Shown here piece by piece: positions 11,921 to 22,566 of a stretch of 64,000 nucleotides of DNA (position 1 is its first letter; each line of letters starts with the position of its first letter). This stretch comes from Perognathus longimembris pacificus. Its lineage: Eukaryota > Chordata > Mammalia > Rodentia > Heteromyidae. Under the pieces are notes generated by a model that did no database searches, was not told where the DNA came from, and was given only the letters and a program-made list of their open reading frames with translations. The translations under genes were made by a program, and so were the position numbers. Where the stretch lies: positions 101,076,094 through 101,140,093 of the forward strand of contig NC_063162.1 of NCBI RefSeq assembly GCF_023159225.1, written 5' to 3'.

Positions 11921-12229
11921 TCTCTCTCTCTCTCTCTCTCTTTTCTTTTCTTTTCTCTTCTCTCCTCCTCCTCCTCCCCCCTCCTCCTCCCCCCTCCTCC
12001 TCCCCTCCCTCCTCCTCCCCCTCCCTCCTCCTCCCCCTCCCTCCTCCTCCTCCTCCTCCTCCTCCTCCTCCTCCTCTTCCTCCTCCTCCTCCTCCTCCTC
12101 CTCCTCTTCCTCCTCCTCCTCCTCCTCCTCCTCCTCTTCCTCCTCCTCCTCCTCCTCCTCCTCCTCCTCCTCCTCCTCCTCCTCCTCCTCCTCCTCCTCC
12201 TTCTCCTCCTCCTCTTCCTCCTCCTTCTT
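11921..12229 (+). repeat. 309-bp CT/CCT pyrimidine tract (SINE tail)
   Basis: Pure pyrimidine: (CT)n, TTTTC, then (CCT)n with CTT interruptions for more than 200 nt. It lies between a SINE body and that SINE's outer TSD, so it is the expanded tail of the element at 12230-12457. Long open frames here (poly-Ser, -Pro, -Leu, -Glu) are artefacts. Confidence 0.95.
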
Positions 12230-12457
12230 GCAGGTACTGGGGCTTGAACTCAGGGCGTGGGCTCTGTCCCTGAGCCTCTCTGTGCTCAAGGCTAGTGCTC
12301 TACTACTTCAGCCATAGCATCACTTCTGGCTTTTCTGAGTAGCTTATTAGAGATAAGAGTCTCATGGACTTTCCTGCCCCGGCTGGCTTTGAACCATGAT
12401 CAACAGATCTCAGCCTCCTGAGGAGCTAGAATTACATGCATGAGCCACCAGTGCCCC
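12230..12457 (-). repeat. B1-Geo composite SINE
   Basis: Antisense copy. TSD accttggagatctct at 11911-11925 and accttggaggtctct at 12458-12472 enclose both this body and the pyrimidine tract. Confidence 0.93.
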
Positions 12458-12599
12458 ACCTTGGAGGTCTCTTGATGTCTTGCTTCTCTGCTTCAAGCTG
12501 AGACACCTGTCCTTGGGGCTGGGTTTAGGGTAAGGCAGGCAGGATGCCGTATGTACAATGTTTAAAGAGTCCCTTCTCCCCCTGCTTCCCTCCAATGAG

Positions 12600-12920
12600 T
12601 CCTTCCCCTGCCTCATCTTCATTCTGGCCTTGCCTAACATTATCTCCTATTTCATTGTTAGCCACTGCTCCCATTGTACTTGACCAAAATCAGAGTTCTT
12701 TCTGTTCCTCCTAGCAGAGTCCTACGCCTTTGCACCTTTCCTTGTGCTCTTTTTTCTGCTCATCACATGTTTGTCTCACTCTCATCCCCTGGGCTCTGTC
12801 GAAATCTTACCTCTTCACTAAAGCGTTCCCGACCATTGTATCTAAAACAGACCTCACTTCCCAAGTTAACACCTATCACAGCATAGGTCACCACCACAGA
12901 GAGTACTACAATCTGAAATT
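12600..12920 (+). repeat. LINE-2 3'-end relic
   Basis: Reads like L2: tacgcctttgcacctttcc, then 'aaatcttacctcttcact', then ttcccgaccattgtatcta and acctcacttccc, matching the L2 'lead-up to fast-diverging 3' end' layout. Confidence 0.5.
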
Positions 12921-13227
12921 TGTTTTCTAGTTGAATAAGTATATAATTAAATACATATATTAGTGAATTCCCATCCCTGCCACTGGAAATGGGTTCTATG
13001 AGGTCAGTACCTTGCCTGTGAATAAAATTATTGAATGTCCTGGCTAAACAGTATCATATAGATTTAGTCCATAAAAAATAATAAAACAAATGATAAACAA
13101 TACAAGTATGAGTCAGATTAACCTTCTGGAAATTCACCTTACAAAGAGAACTTTATGAAGTTAATGTTCATAGAAAAACATAACTACCAAAAAAAAATTA
13201 GACATAGTATACAAATTGTAGGAATTA

Positions 13228-13637
13228 GGCACTGGGTTCAAATTCTAGCTCTATCACTTACTAGTTCTATGACCTTGGAATAGGGGTCATAACTTGCTTT
13301 TTTTTTTTTTTTTGCCAGTCCTGGGGCTTGGATTCAGGGCCTGAGCACTGTCCCTGGCTTCTTTTTTTTTTGCTCAAGGCTAGCACTCTGCCACTTGAGC
13401 CACAGTGCCACTTCTGGACATTTTCTGTATATGTGGTGCTGGGGAATTGAACCCAGGGCCTCATGTGTATGAGGCAAGCACTCTTGCCACTAGGCCATAT
13501 TCCCAGCCCAGGTGTCATAACTTTCTCATCTATTAAAAAGAGACCTTCGTTGGTAGCATCTACCTTGCATGGTTGATATTTGGATTAAATGAGATATCTG
13601 ACCAGAGCTTAATGTCTGACACATACTAAACAAAATT
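13228..13637 (+). repeat. MIR split by an IDL-Geo insertion
   Basis: The first part has ctgggttcaaattctagctc, tatcacttactag and tatgaccttgg. The second has taactttctcatctatta and ggattaaatgagat followed by acatac. Together these read across the insertion at 13296-13509. Confidence 0.8.
13296..13509 (-). repeat. IDL-Geo SINE inside MIR
   Basis: Antisense full-length copy with poly-T tail. TSD aggggtcataactt (13282-13295) and aggtgtcataactt (13510-13523), one mismatch. Confidence 0.95.
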
Positions 13638-14179
13638 AATCTTGATATATACTTGTCTGTGAAAAGTGGGGAGATTTGGAGCTTGAAGTACCATTTTTCA
13701 TATCTAAGGATGATTCATTATCAGTAATACAGCTCAGTCCTCTACTAAGTAAATATTCATGGAATCATGAACTGTGACAATCTGTGCTAGGCCCGTGCTA
13801 TATGATTAGAACTCAGACACGGGTTTTCTTCCACAAGGGTGCCAGGCTGCTGCCATAGCCTTGCTCTTGGAGCTGTTGTGAGGAGGCTGACCCTGACCTG
13901 CTCTCTCTCCCACACCTTCAAGGATTCAGAAGTACTAGAGACAACTGAGGCTTCATATTAGGGCCCTAGAGCGCCTTCCTTCTCTGTGAGAATCTATATG
14001 CCTTGGTATGATTAATCAGATTTTAACCCATAATATTGTCCAACATTTGTTACTAACTTCTGAAATAGTCTATGCACAGACCATCTTTCTACATCCAGCC
14101 ACACTCTACACCACTTTCCATTACTTGGAAAACTTAGACTTAACCTTTAAGGAAACTTAGCTTTGACAACTCAACTTCC

Positions 14180-14395
14180 AGGAAATTATTGCCAAGCCTG
14201 AAGACTAGGTAGTGTACACTTACTGCAATAGCACTCAGCTCACAGGGGCCATGACCCCTACCACGACCCTAAGCACAATGCATTTCAAACATCTCTTCCT
14301 CACCAGTCTATGAGCCCTTGGAAAGCAGATAGCGCATCCTATTCTTGTCAGCATACCCAGTGCCTACCACATTAGGCACTTCTTAAAATTATAAC
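14180..14395 (+). repeat. LINE-2 3'-end relic
   Basis: Contains agtctatgagcccttggaaa, ctattcttgtcagcatac and ccagtgcctaccacattagg, the familiar L2 terminal layout. Confidence 0.6.
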
Positions 14396-14791
14396 AAATA
14401 AAAACAAGAGTTTTGTTTTCATGATTTTGAAGCTTTGGGCTGGGCAGTAAAGGCACAGAAACAAAAAGGTGAGGATAAGGGCAAAATGCAGAAGACCTAT
14501 ACTGCTACCCACCATCCGCACAAATGATTCCTAAGATGCTCATGGAAATATGCAATAAGTCCAGTTTCTAAAGCAAAAATGAAACCCCACCTATATCAAG
14601 ACATATCTCCAGAAGATTAAAATAAAAAGATGAAGAAAGGGAATGAAAAAGAAACAAAAAACTAATCATGTATAGTCTGCGCTCAGGTACTTACTTCACT
14701 GTTTTTACACTAGTTTCATACTGCAGGTCAAGATCCATGTGTAGAATGTAAATAATTCAACGAGCTGAAATAATTCTAAAGTAAGCACAAT

Positions 14792-14885
14792 AGAGGCTAG
14801 AGGGGTGATTTAAGGTATAGCACTGTTTGCCTACCAAGTGCAAAGCCCTGAGTTCAAACCCCAGCACTGCCAAATAAATAAATAT
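14792..14885 (+). repeat. ID-like (dID-type) monomer
   Basis: Starts gaggctagaggggtgattta, then ctaccaagtgcaaagccctg and agttcaaaccccagcactgc with an (AAAT)n tail. Confidence 0.75.
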
Positions 14886-15240
14886 GCAAAATATAATACA
14901 ACAGAATAGAAAATATCCAAATGTATAACTTGTGGTGAGGGTATTTCTTTCTGTGTGTAGAGATCATGCTATAATGCATATTTCTCATTGGAAATTGTGG
15001 TCCATATACTTGAAAAGCTACTATTGAGTATATGTGTCAAAGTTGGAGCCATACAGCTAGAGAAGCAGCAATGTTTCCAGGGAAAAGATTTCAGTGGAAG
15101 AGAACAGAGATGACTCCCTCTAAGGGATCCCAGAGGAAAGAAGAAAGCGTTGAAGGGTGGGTGAGGAAGCACTAGTTACAGCCTCACAACGGGAGTGGGG
15201 AGCTATAACTCTCAACCATTTGAGAGTTACAACATCTTAC

Positions 15241-15380
15241 CTTGCAATGTTCCCACTAGCCCGGTACTGACTCCTGAAATGATATCACTAAGCAGCCATT
15301 CCTTCACTCGGTATTTGGGGAGCCAGTCCAGAATGGGCAGGAGAGTCTTCAGAACACCCAAGGCCCTTTTTCTTGAACAA
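15241..15380 (-). CDS. SLC26A4: SLC26A4 coding exon 3, residues 55-101
   Basis: A 140-nt exon, the same length as human exon 3. The acceptor is cttcttgacag|TTGTTC at 15380 and the donor is CAAG|GTAAGATG at 15241. With the two bases carried from exon 2 it reads [20 protein letters not shown], then [13 protein letters not shown], then [14 protein letters not shown]. This is the end of the cytosolic N-terminus and the start of the first transmembrane helix of the SLC26 transport domain. Position 98 is Gly where I remember Ala in human. The family assignment is not in doubt: length, phase and sequence all agree with pendrin. Confidence 0.97.
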
Positions 15381-15590
15381 CTGTCAAGAAGCAAGAAAAC
15401 CAGGTTTCCATTCCAATTTGGGTCCTTGTCACCAACAAAGTTGGTCCCAAGTTATGAACTGAACTCCACTGACTTTTTTTTAGATCTACATAGAAAAATA
15501 ACAATTTCATGGAAAATACTAATAGCAAAGCACTTACCATACTTTTGCCAAGAATTGTATCTATTCTTTTAAATGCCCTGTACTAGGAAA

Positions 15591-16640
15591 CACAGGATTA
15601 AGTGTCTCCTCCCCTCTTTTTAATCCTCTGAAAAAATATCCCTACACAAGAACTCATTTTCTGACCCAGACAGAGCGTGGTGAATTTTGGAGTCTCTCAG
15701 AGGAGATTAATTTTCAGACTTCTAACTCTGGCACCAGAACCTTTTTTTCTTTAAAGAAAAATACACATACTGTCTACTTGGCAAGACTGATTTGGACAGA
15801 CTAAAGAACAGACTAAAGATCTCCTATATGGAACTTGCTCCAAAATAATACCCAAGGGATAAGAGGGTGACAGCAGATGAAAGACTATTGAGTTAATCAT
15901 AGTTGAAGCTGGGTGATGAGTAAAACAACAGGAGGAATATTACACTGTTGTGTTTATTTTTTAATGTATTTTTTGGTGTTGGATAAGAAAAGTTTGTTGT
16001 TTTTAAGGAAATCTGGTATTTAGTGGGCATCTCAATTCTGGTGGCACATTTGGCTTTAGAGATACGTTGGTCCTCCCCGGGATCCCACAGCCTCCCGATG
16101 AACCGCAATGAATCACCTCTTCTCTCCTGTCTCTAGCTTTCACGCTGGGTCGCTAAACTCGGTAATGAGAACTATTTGCTTTGCGATCTTGCCTACAAAG
16201 CCCCAAAGACGCCTGTCGGGGGTGATCGGCTCTTTTGAAATGGCTCCCTTTTCACCCCTTTTCCTTAGCCTAGCCTTCCCAAGAAGAAGTGAGATCCCTT
16301 GGACCCCAAGGTACACCCCAAGTTTCACGAAGAAAGGAATGAGCTGGGGGTGGAGTGGCTGGTGGCTCTTCAGGAATCCACTCTCCCCGAGAGGTAGGTT
16401 TCCCCAGACAAGAGTTCACAGCCCTGAGGGCTGGAGATTGCCGGAGCCACACTGACGGCCAAGGGCAGTACTGCGATCTGATAGCGGCGATCTGCGCCTC
16501 TGGGGAAGCAGCGGCCCGGCCTCTTGCCCGGCCACCCGCATCCTGCGCCCCACACTTGGCCGCAGGGCGCGCCCCTTTGACGGGGTGGGGGTGGGGCGGG
16601 CGGGAGGGATGGCCCGGGGTCTCCCTTCTCCCGCCCGCCG
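15591..16640. other. SLC26A4 intron 2, nothing recognised
   Basis: Unique-looking sequence without SINEs between exons 3 and 2. The lack of repeats near the promoter is notable, but no specific element could be identified. Confidence 0.5.
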
Positions 16641-16654
16641 ACCGCCCGCCCTAC

Positions 16655-16818
16655 CTGCAGCCCGCCGCCAAGCTCTCCCGCAGCGTCTTGCGCTCCTGCA
16701 GGCGCCGCTCCAGTTCTGGCTGGAGGGCGAGTTCGCTGTAGATCGGCCGGGACACCACGTAGCCGCAGCTGAACTCGGGGAGCTGCGGAGGATCCGACCT
16801 GCTGCCCGGCGCCGCCAT
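16655..16818 (-). CDS. SLC26A4: SLC26A4 (pendrin) coding exon 2, residues 1-54 plus 2 nt
   Basis: First coding exon of the pendrin anion exchanger (chloride/iodide/bicarbonate; apical membrane of thyroid, inner ear and renal intercalated cells by established knowledge). Seen here: the start codon is at 16818-16816 in a good context (G at -3, G at +4), and the frame reads [16 protein letters not shown], then YSELAL and [13 protein letters not shown], closely matching the human N-terminus as I remember it. The acceptor is ttcgcag before GTC-ATG, so the exon begins 3 nt before the ATG (16821), as in human. The donor is G|GTAGGG, with the exon ending at 16655 after 164 coding nt. The split codon (AG+T) gives Ser55 with exon 3. 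The exon encodes the cytosolic N-terminal tail. Intron 1 is 667 bp and intron 2 is 1274 bp. Longer overlapping open frames here are GC-rich artefacts. Confidence 0.97.
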
Positions 16819-17488
16819 GACCTGCGAACCCCCAGGGAGGCGATGAGAGCCCGGGAGGCGACCCGCGGCGGCGAGCGGGGACCGCGGCGGGCCGTCCCTC
16901 CCACCTCCACCGCCTGGAGCCACCTGTTGCAGCCGCCCCTGGTGCGCGCGCCCTGCGGTCGCCCGCGCCGCCAGCTTTCGGGGTGAGGGGACACCCGCGA
17001 ACTTCGGGCCTCATGGCCTGCAATTGCTTCACAGGGCTCCCCCGCTTTAAAGGGGATAAGCCCCTCTTGGGGGCTTCAGAAGAAGCTCGACCCTTGGGCA
17101 GCCGGGGCGCTGTCCGCGTCCTGAAATTTCCCCCTAAATAGGGCTGGGACAGGGGCCTGGGAGAGAGCTCGGGGGAGATAGAAAAGGGCACCCACCGTCC
17201 TCGTAGTGGCCCGAGCATGCACCCAGAGAGGTGTCGGGGTTCTGGGGTGGGACTCAGAACAATCCCCCTTCCCCGGCGTGCTCCCCGGATGGGGAGGTGG
17301 TCATTGCTGCAGAACCCTGGGAACAGGTAGAGAAGGTGCCCCGCGTCCCTTCTCTTCGCCTCCTTCTCTTCCTCGGCCTCCCAGAGAGAAGTGGGGTCTC
17401 GCCCTTGGCGCCGGCGGGCGCGGGGGGGCCCTCCTGGACTCGTCCCAGCCCGCGGGGGCGCGGGCGATGTGTGCAGCCTGGGACTCAC

Positions 17489-17520
17489 CTGCTCCGCTCG
17501 CGCGCGCGCCGCGCCCCGAA
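17489..17520 (-). other. SLC26A4: SLC26A4 non-coding exon 1 (5' UTR), approximate start
   Basis: A strong donor, GAGCAG|GTGAGTCC, places the exon end at 17489. It joins the acceptor before the ATG in exon 2, so the UTR joins at position -4/-3 as in human SLC26A4. The 5' end is inferred only from the TATA-like box about 28 bp upstream; the human exon is longer in my memory, so the true start could lie further right. Confidence 0.6.
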
Positions 17521-17546
17521 TGCCCGGGGGCCGGCGGTCCCGCTGC

Positions 17547-17586
17547 CTTTATAGAGCGGCACCGGGCACTGAGGCGTTTTATTTAT
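17547..17586 (-). promoter_or_regulatory. Putative SLC26A4 core promoter: TATA box and forkhead-type motif
   Basis: On the minus strand the motif CTATAAAG lies at 17547-17554, about 60 bp upstream of the exon 1 donor. About 25 bp further upstream, TATTTAT (plus strand, 17580-17586) fits the forkhead core TRTTTRY. FOXI1 is the known activator of SLC26A4, so a forkhead site here is plausible, but one short match proves little. Human has a divergent antisense lncRNA (SLC26A4-AS1) starting near this promoter; none can be recognised from sequence alone here. Confidence 0.5.
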
Positions 17587-17848
17587 GGAGCAACAGAGAC
17601 ACCTCAGTCCCAAGGAAGGACACAGCGACTGCGGTCTTTCCCCACGGATCCTTACCAGGAAAGAAATGCTATCTTCCTTCATTCTTTTCCTTTCCTGACG
17701 GGGAGGGCTGGGAGTTTTACTGGTTACCCAGCGGCCACTTGAATTTCACTCATCGCTCCTCAGCAGGACTGGAAGGTCAGGGCCAGCCAGCTCCTGTGGG
17801 ATTCGCCTCAGGACAGCAGCTACGCCTTGCTTGGGAGAAGAGAATAGT

Positions 17849-17866
17849 GGGGGGGGGGGGGGGGCG
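17849..17866 (+). repeat. Poly-G run
   Basis: About 17 consecutive G residues, ending the GC-rich zone on its upstream side. Prone to sequencing error. Confidence 0.85.
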
Positions 17867-18330
17867 GCACCAAGCTAAGCCTTAGGAACCTGGAACCTGA
17901 GATGAGGCGGGAGAAGAGAGGAGCAGGGGTTGGGTTAAGCTTTGGATTTCTAGAATGTCTCAGGAAGTACGCAGGGTGGGCTGGATCATGGTTTATACAT
18001 AGATTTGAGATAGCCATTCTGGACACTTTGTGCCGAGGTATGTTCTTCTTCACAGTCAAAATCAAATGGCCAGGTGACCGTTTTCTTACATGATTCCGGT
18101 TTTGTATTTCCTCTCAATTGTCTGGACAATGAAGGGGCAGCAGGTGGGAGTTGATAGAACTCAAGACTAGAAGGAGGTTCTACCTCGTCAGTGAGAGTGT
18201 TGTCTTCTGCTGGGATGAATCCTGCTAAAACTTACATATGGTGATGATGAGGGCAGAAGGAAGGGTTTAGTAAATTAGATCATTCTCATCGGATTGCCAA
18301 TGTAAGTGTGATTTTTGTTGTTGTTGCTGC
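17867..18330. other. Intergenic sequence upstream of SLC26A4
   Basis: No repeat recognised. This is where a divergent transcript such as SLC26A4-AS1 would run on the plus strand; no exon can be called. Confidence 0.4.
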
Positions 18331-18334
18331 TGTT

Positions 18335-18408
18335 TTTCAGTACTAGGAACTGAACTCAGGGCCTCATGATTGCTAGGCAAACACTGCCGCTTGAATCCCC
18401 AGCCCCTC
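18335..18408 (-). repeat. ID-like SINE monomer
   Basis: Antisense ID: ggaactgaactcagggcctc, then attgctaggcaaacact and aatccccagcccc, after a (TTG)n tail. Confidence 0.8.
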
Positions 18409-18663
18409 AATATTGTTCATAAATCACCGTAAAGAGAGTCCACATTGTAGCCCTTTTGCACATCCGTCCTTCAGTTACTCACTTGGAAAATACAGTCTGT
18501 AACAATTATCTAGACACTCCCGGAAGCAAAACTCCTTTCAGGAGCTCTCTAGTGTAAATCCCCTAGTCAAAATGATGAAAGCATGTGTGTTTTTCTGAGT
18601 GAATGAGTCAACAGCTCTCAACAGATTTTCAAAGGCTTACTTGACCCAAAGAGGTCAAGAACC

Positions 18664-18770
18664 AGCCAAGCATAATGGCACATGTCTATAGTTCCAGCTA
18701 CTTGGAAGGCTGAGGTGAGAGGAGTGCTTGAACTCATGAATTTGAGACCAGCCTGGGCTACATAGAATGT

Positions 18771-18804
<34 letters not shown>

Positions 18805-18830
18805 TGTGTGTGTGTGTGTGAGAGAGAGAG
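18664..18830 (+). repeat. B1 SINE with (TG)n/(AG)n tail
   Basis: Sense B1: tggcacatgtctatagttcc, aggctgaggtgagaggagtg and gagaccagcctgggctacat. The tail turned into (TG)n then (GA)n. Confidence 0.9.
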
Positions 18831-19550
18831 ACTTGAGAATTCTTATTTGCTTGCAGAGAAGAGAGAGACCTTTGTGTATATTATATTCCTGTGTACCAGG
18901 GGTGAACAATTGACTTTCCCCCCTACCAAAATCAATGTCTAGAGACATTTTTTGTTGTCAAACCACATTGATGCTCCTGAGATCTAGTGGACAGAGGTCA
19001 GGGATGCTGCTAAACATTCTACAAAGGAGTTCATGTACGGTTATTAATAAATTTCTGTGTTGTACTAAACATAGTCACCTTCCTGCATATATGTACATAT
19101 GCGTGTGTATGTGCTTACCTTATAAGCTGTATGTTGTGGTTGGTTATGTGAGTCAACTCCATGGTCAATTATTGGTTGTATAGATTCTCTACATACTTTT
19201 CAGGGCCACTAAAACACTATTCTTCCATGGACAAACCTTGTTGCTCTGTCAGAATGAATCCAATCCTTTTCGAATTTTCTTGGCACCTTATCTGATTCAT
19301 TCTTCAGTGCCTCTCATGATCTACCCTGGTATAATAATCTCATTTACATACAAGTCTCATTTCCTTCACTCAATAAGAATTTCTTGAAGGCAAGCAATAT
19401 ACCTCCCTTCAACCATTATTATCTTCAGTCGTGTTTCCTAAGCAGATATGTCTATAGTCCAAACATATTTTTGACTCAGATTATATTACATATTGGTCTA
19501 GAACTTTTTCTTCAATTAAGACTGATCTTGGAGACAAGGGGAGGACTATT
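18831..19550. other. Intergenic, nothing recognised
   Basis: AT-rich, no clear gene or repeat. Confidence 0.5.
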
Positions 19551-19565
19551 AAGAGAATAAAAGAA

Positions 19566-19650
19566 GTGGAGCTGTGGCTCAAGTGGTAGAGCACTCATCT
19601 TGAGCAAGAAATCTCAGGGGCCAGTGCATTGGCCCTGAGTTCAAGCCCCA

Positions 19651-19694
<44 letters not shown>
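19566..19694 (+). repeat. Solo Geo monomer with (CA)n tail
   Basis: Begins at gtggagctgtggctcaagtg with no left monomer, runs through ccctgagttcaagccccagg, and ends in a (CA)n of about 40 nt. Flanked by aagagaataaaagaa (19551-19565) and aagagaatagaaagaa (19695-19710), an imperfect TSD. Confidence 0.8.
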
Positions 19695-20226
19695 AAGAGA
19701 ATAGAAAGAATGAATTTGTTCGAGGTACACTGTGTACATATATGGAATGATCACAACAAAACCTTCTTATATTATTAATGCATGCTAATAAAAGATACTT
19801 TGGATAAAATAAATAAATGGATGTGCAAATAAACAAAGCATAGGTTTTCTTTTAAAGTCACCCCATGGATATTTTTGCAGGCAAGTACATGTAAACTTAG
19901 CATTGAACTCATCTTGGGCAACATTGCCTAGGATTCTAGAATATCAACTCATATACATATCTGCACAGTGACTCACCTTGGTGACTCACAACTCCTTAAT
20001 AATTCTGAGGCAATACAACCTATAACCAATTCTAAGATGAATTTCAGCTCTTTCATACAGTTCTAGTATGCTCCAGATAGCCTTGTGAATCACTTTGTGT
20101 AGGAACTTGGCAGTGGCATGGTACTAATGGTGATTCCAATGATTAAGAAGTGGGACAGTGGTGGCAGAAGGACAGCTAAGACAACAGAACACTGAATAAC
20201 ACCGTGAGTCAAAGGTGTAACTTTCA

Positions 20227-20466
20227 GCCAGGTGGCTGGTGCTCATAAGATCTGAGGATTGTGGTTTAAAGCAGCCCTGGCAGGAATGTCCATGAGACTC
20301 TGTGTCCAATAAACTACAAAAAAAAAAAAAAAAAAAAAGCTGGAAGTGGAGCTGTGGCTCAAGTAGCAGAGTTCTAGCTTTGAGCAAAAGAAGCCCATGG
20401 ACAGTGCCCAGGCCCTGAGTTCAAGCCCCAGGACTAGAAAATAAAAAGAAAGAAAGAAAGAAAGCA
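20227..20466 (+). repeat. B1-Geo composite SINE
   Basis: Sense copy: cagccaggtggctggtgctc, gatctgaggattgtggttt, a poly-A link of about 20 nt, then the Geo half and an (AAAG)n tail. Confidence 0.9.
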
Positions 20467-20633
20467 AAAGTGTAACTTCTTGTAGAGAAAGCACAGAGTT
20501 CTTTCAAATACATATCTTTGTATAATAGTTGGGTTAAATAATTACATTGTAGTTTCTCCTGCATGTCTTTGAATGAAGATACTGCTCACTTTTTCTGATG
20601 AAATGATTTTTCTATATCAAGAAATAAATGCTG

Positions 20634-20840
20634 GGCTGGGAATGTGGCTTAGTGGTAGAGTGCTTGCTTAGCATACATGAGGCCCTGGGTTCGATTCCTC
20701 AGTACCACATAAACAGGAAAAGCCAGAAGTGGTGCTGTGGCTCAAGTAGTAGAGCTCTAGCTTTGATCACAGAGAGGCTCAGGGACAGAGTCCAGGCCCA
20801 GAGTTCAAGTCCCAGGACTGGCAAAAAAAAAAAAAAAATT
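20634..20840 (+). repeat. IDL-Geo SINE, older copy
   Basis: Sense copy whose left half is closer to ID (gtggcttagtggtagagtgc, ttgcttagcatacatgagg) and whose Geo half has 'agaggctcagggacag' as in B1-Geo. Confidence 0.93.
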
Positions 20841-20851
20841 AAAATGGCTTA

Positions 20852-21094
20852 GTTGGGTGCCAGTGCTTCACGGCTATAATCCTAGCAACTCAGGAAGGTA
20901 AGATCTAAGGATTGTGGTTTGAAGCCAGCCTGGGTAGGAAAGCCTGTGAAACTTTTATCTCCAATAAACTACTCAGAAAAAGTAGAAGTGGTGCTGTGGC
21001 TCAAGTAGTAGAGTGCTAACCTTGAGCAACAAGCTCAAAGACAATGCCCAAGCCCAAGGATCAACCCCAGGACCGACAAAAATAAATAAATAAC
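20852..21094 (+). repeat. B1-Geo composite SINE
   Basis: Sense copy: gttgggtgccagtgcttcac, then aagccagcctgggtagg, then Geo from agaagtggtgctgtgg to an (AAAT)n tail. Confidence 0.92.
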
Positions 21095-21448
21095 CGCTCA
21101 GGGACAGAATAGCAACTGCATTACAGAATTCTCTATCAGACTATTTTCCTCAGAGATAAAAGTGTCTCTGAATTTGGCTGTCTTTTAAAATCAGAGGTGA
21201 GTAGGAGGTGATAACAGCTTGCTCTCCCCACCCAGTTTACTTGTTATATTAAACAGCTCACATTACTCACTTAACTTCACCTGTTCCCACAGAGGTGGGT
21301 GGTTCTTAGTTATCAGAATTTAATCACATTCAGGACTCTTTTTGAAAGAGATAGATGTCACTGTAAAGTAAATGGCAGATAGTAACATTGTTAGTTTGCC
21401 ATACTTATTTAGCAGTTAATGCTGATTTTAAAAGATCTTTTTTTTTCC

Positions 21449-21640
21449 CCAATCAGGCACCAATGATTTACATCTATAGTCCCAACTACTCAAAAGGCTG
21501 AGATCTGGAGGATTGCAGTTTGAAGCCAGACTGGACAGAAAGGCTCACCAAACAATCTCTAAAACCAGCAAAAGCAGGACTGGATATGTGTCAATCTAGT
21601 AATGGCAAGACCTGGAGTTCAAATCCTAGTACCACCAATA
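21449..21640 (+). repeat. B1-like unit with ID-like 3' end
   Basis: B1-like part (aggctgagatctggaggatt, gaagccagactggacag), then a shortened ID-like end (agacctggagttcaaatcct). Resembles the B1/ID composites. Confidence 0.65.
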
Positions 21641-21839
21641 TTTTTTTTAAATCCACATCTCATAATGATTCATCTTACAATTGATGATGTATACTACTCC
21701 AGTTGGAAACATTTCTTTGTGATTCATAAAGTAATGGTGAGTTTTATAATTAATATCCTAATGAAATATGGGTATTTAGATAAATTCTTGTGTATATTTA
21801 TATAAATTTCTATAAATTCTTAAGAGTACATTTGATTTT

Positions 21840-22070
21840 TGGACAATGTCACCCCTTCTCTCGCATTCTATGTTTTTCCTTCCCATCACCACCCATAAGT
21901 TGTATAGTTCATTTGCAAGAGAGTTTCTAGTAAGTACCACTGCTGCATTTGTTTACCCTTTAATAACTCTGTTTTTTAAAAGAAATCTAGCTTCAGAACT
22001 TTGTAATTTTCTGTTTGAGATGTCTAGAGCTTATTTGTTATTTGTTCATGTGAAATTCAATTGAATCATT
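21840..22070 (-). repeat. LINE-1 3'-UTR relic, antisense
   Basis: Contains ccacccataagttgtatagt and tcatttgcaagag, the reverse of actatacaacttgtgggtgg in the LINE-1 at 51080. Confidence 0.6.
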
Positions 22071-22566
22071 TCTGTTAGGAAGTCCTGTTTGGGACCAGCA
22101 GGTATCTACATTTAAAATTGAGGCCCTAATTAAATTTCAGGTTGGCTTTGATAATCAATAGAAACTCTGAAAAACAAAAGAAAACAATGACCAGGAAAGA
22201 GCACATTTTCCCCCAGGAAATAATCCTGAGTCTTTATTTTACAATGCTAATTAAAATTCTCAATACATGGTATATTTCTGCCATAGTTTTACAAAAAGAA
22301 TCCATAAACTTTCTCTCAACTTGTCTGCTCAGCAATCCCTCTTCCTCAGCCTCCCTATTAGCTGAGACTACAGCACACACCCACCATGCCTAGTTTCAAA
22401 TAAAACTTATTCTAAAAGGTGAAAAATCATACATTAAAATGTTTTTTTCTTTGTAAAGCTTATGTGGCTGTCCATCCAATTAAAAAACAATTTCCTGTGC
22501 CAATAAATCTCAATGAATTTCTCAGGTTACACAGATCTTGTTTTCCATAATATGAGTCCAAATTTG

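Larger units (their letters stand above)
16480..17560. promoter_or_regulatory. GC-rich, CpG-dense island spanning SLC26A4 exons 1-2
   Basis: By eye this is the only long CpG-dense stretch in the window, against AT-rich surroundings. It covers the promoter, exon 1, intron 1 and exon 2. All six frames are open for long distances here because of base composition, which explains several spurious ORFs. Boundaries are approximate. Confidence 0.8.

Noticed and set aside
11777..12317. Open frames of 120-156 codons of poly-Ser, poly-Pro, poly-Leu or poly-Glu
   Set aside because: They are translations of the CT/CCT tract in all frames, not a protein.
16370..17488. A 372-codon minus-strand open frame, and other long frames in the CpG island
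   Set aside because: It crosses exon 2, intron 1 and exon 1 in the wrong frame. GC-rich DNA lacks stop codons; the pendrin frame (MAAPGS...) with correct splice sites explains the region.
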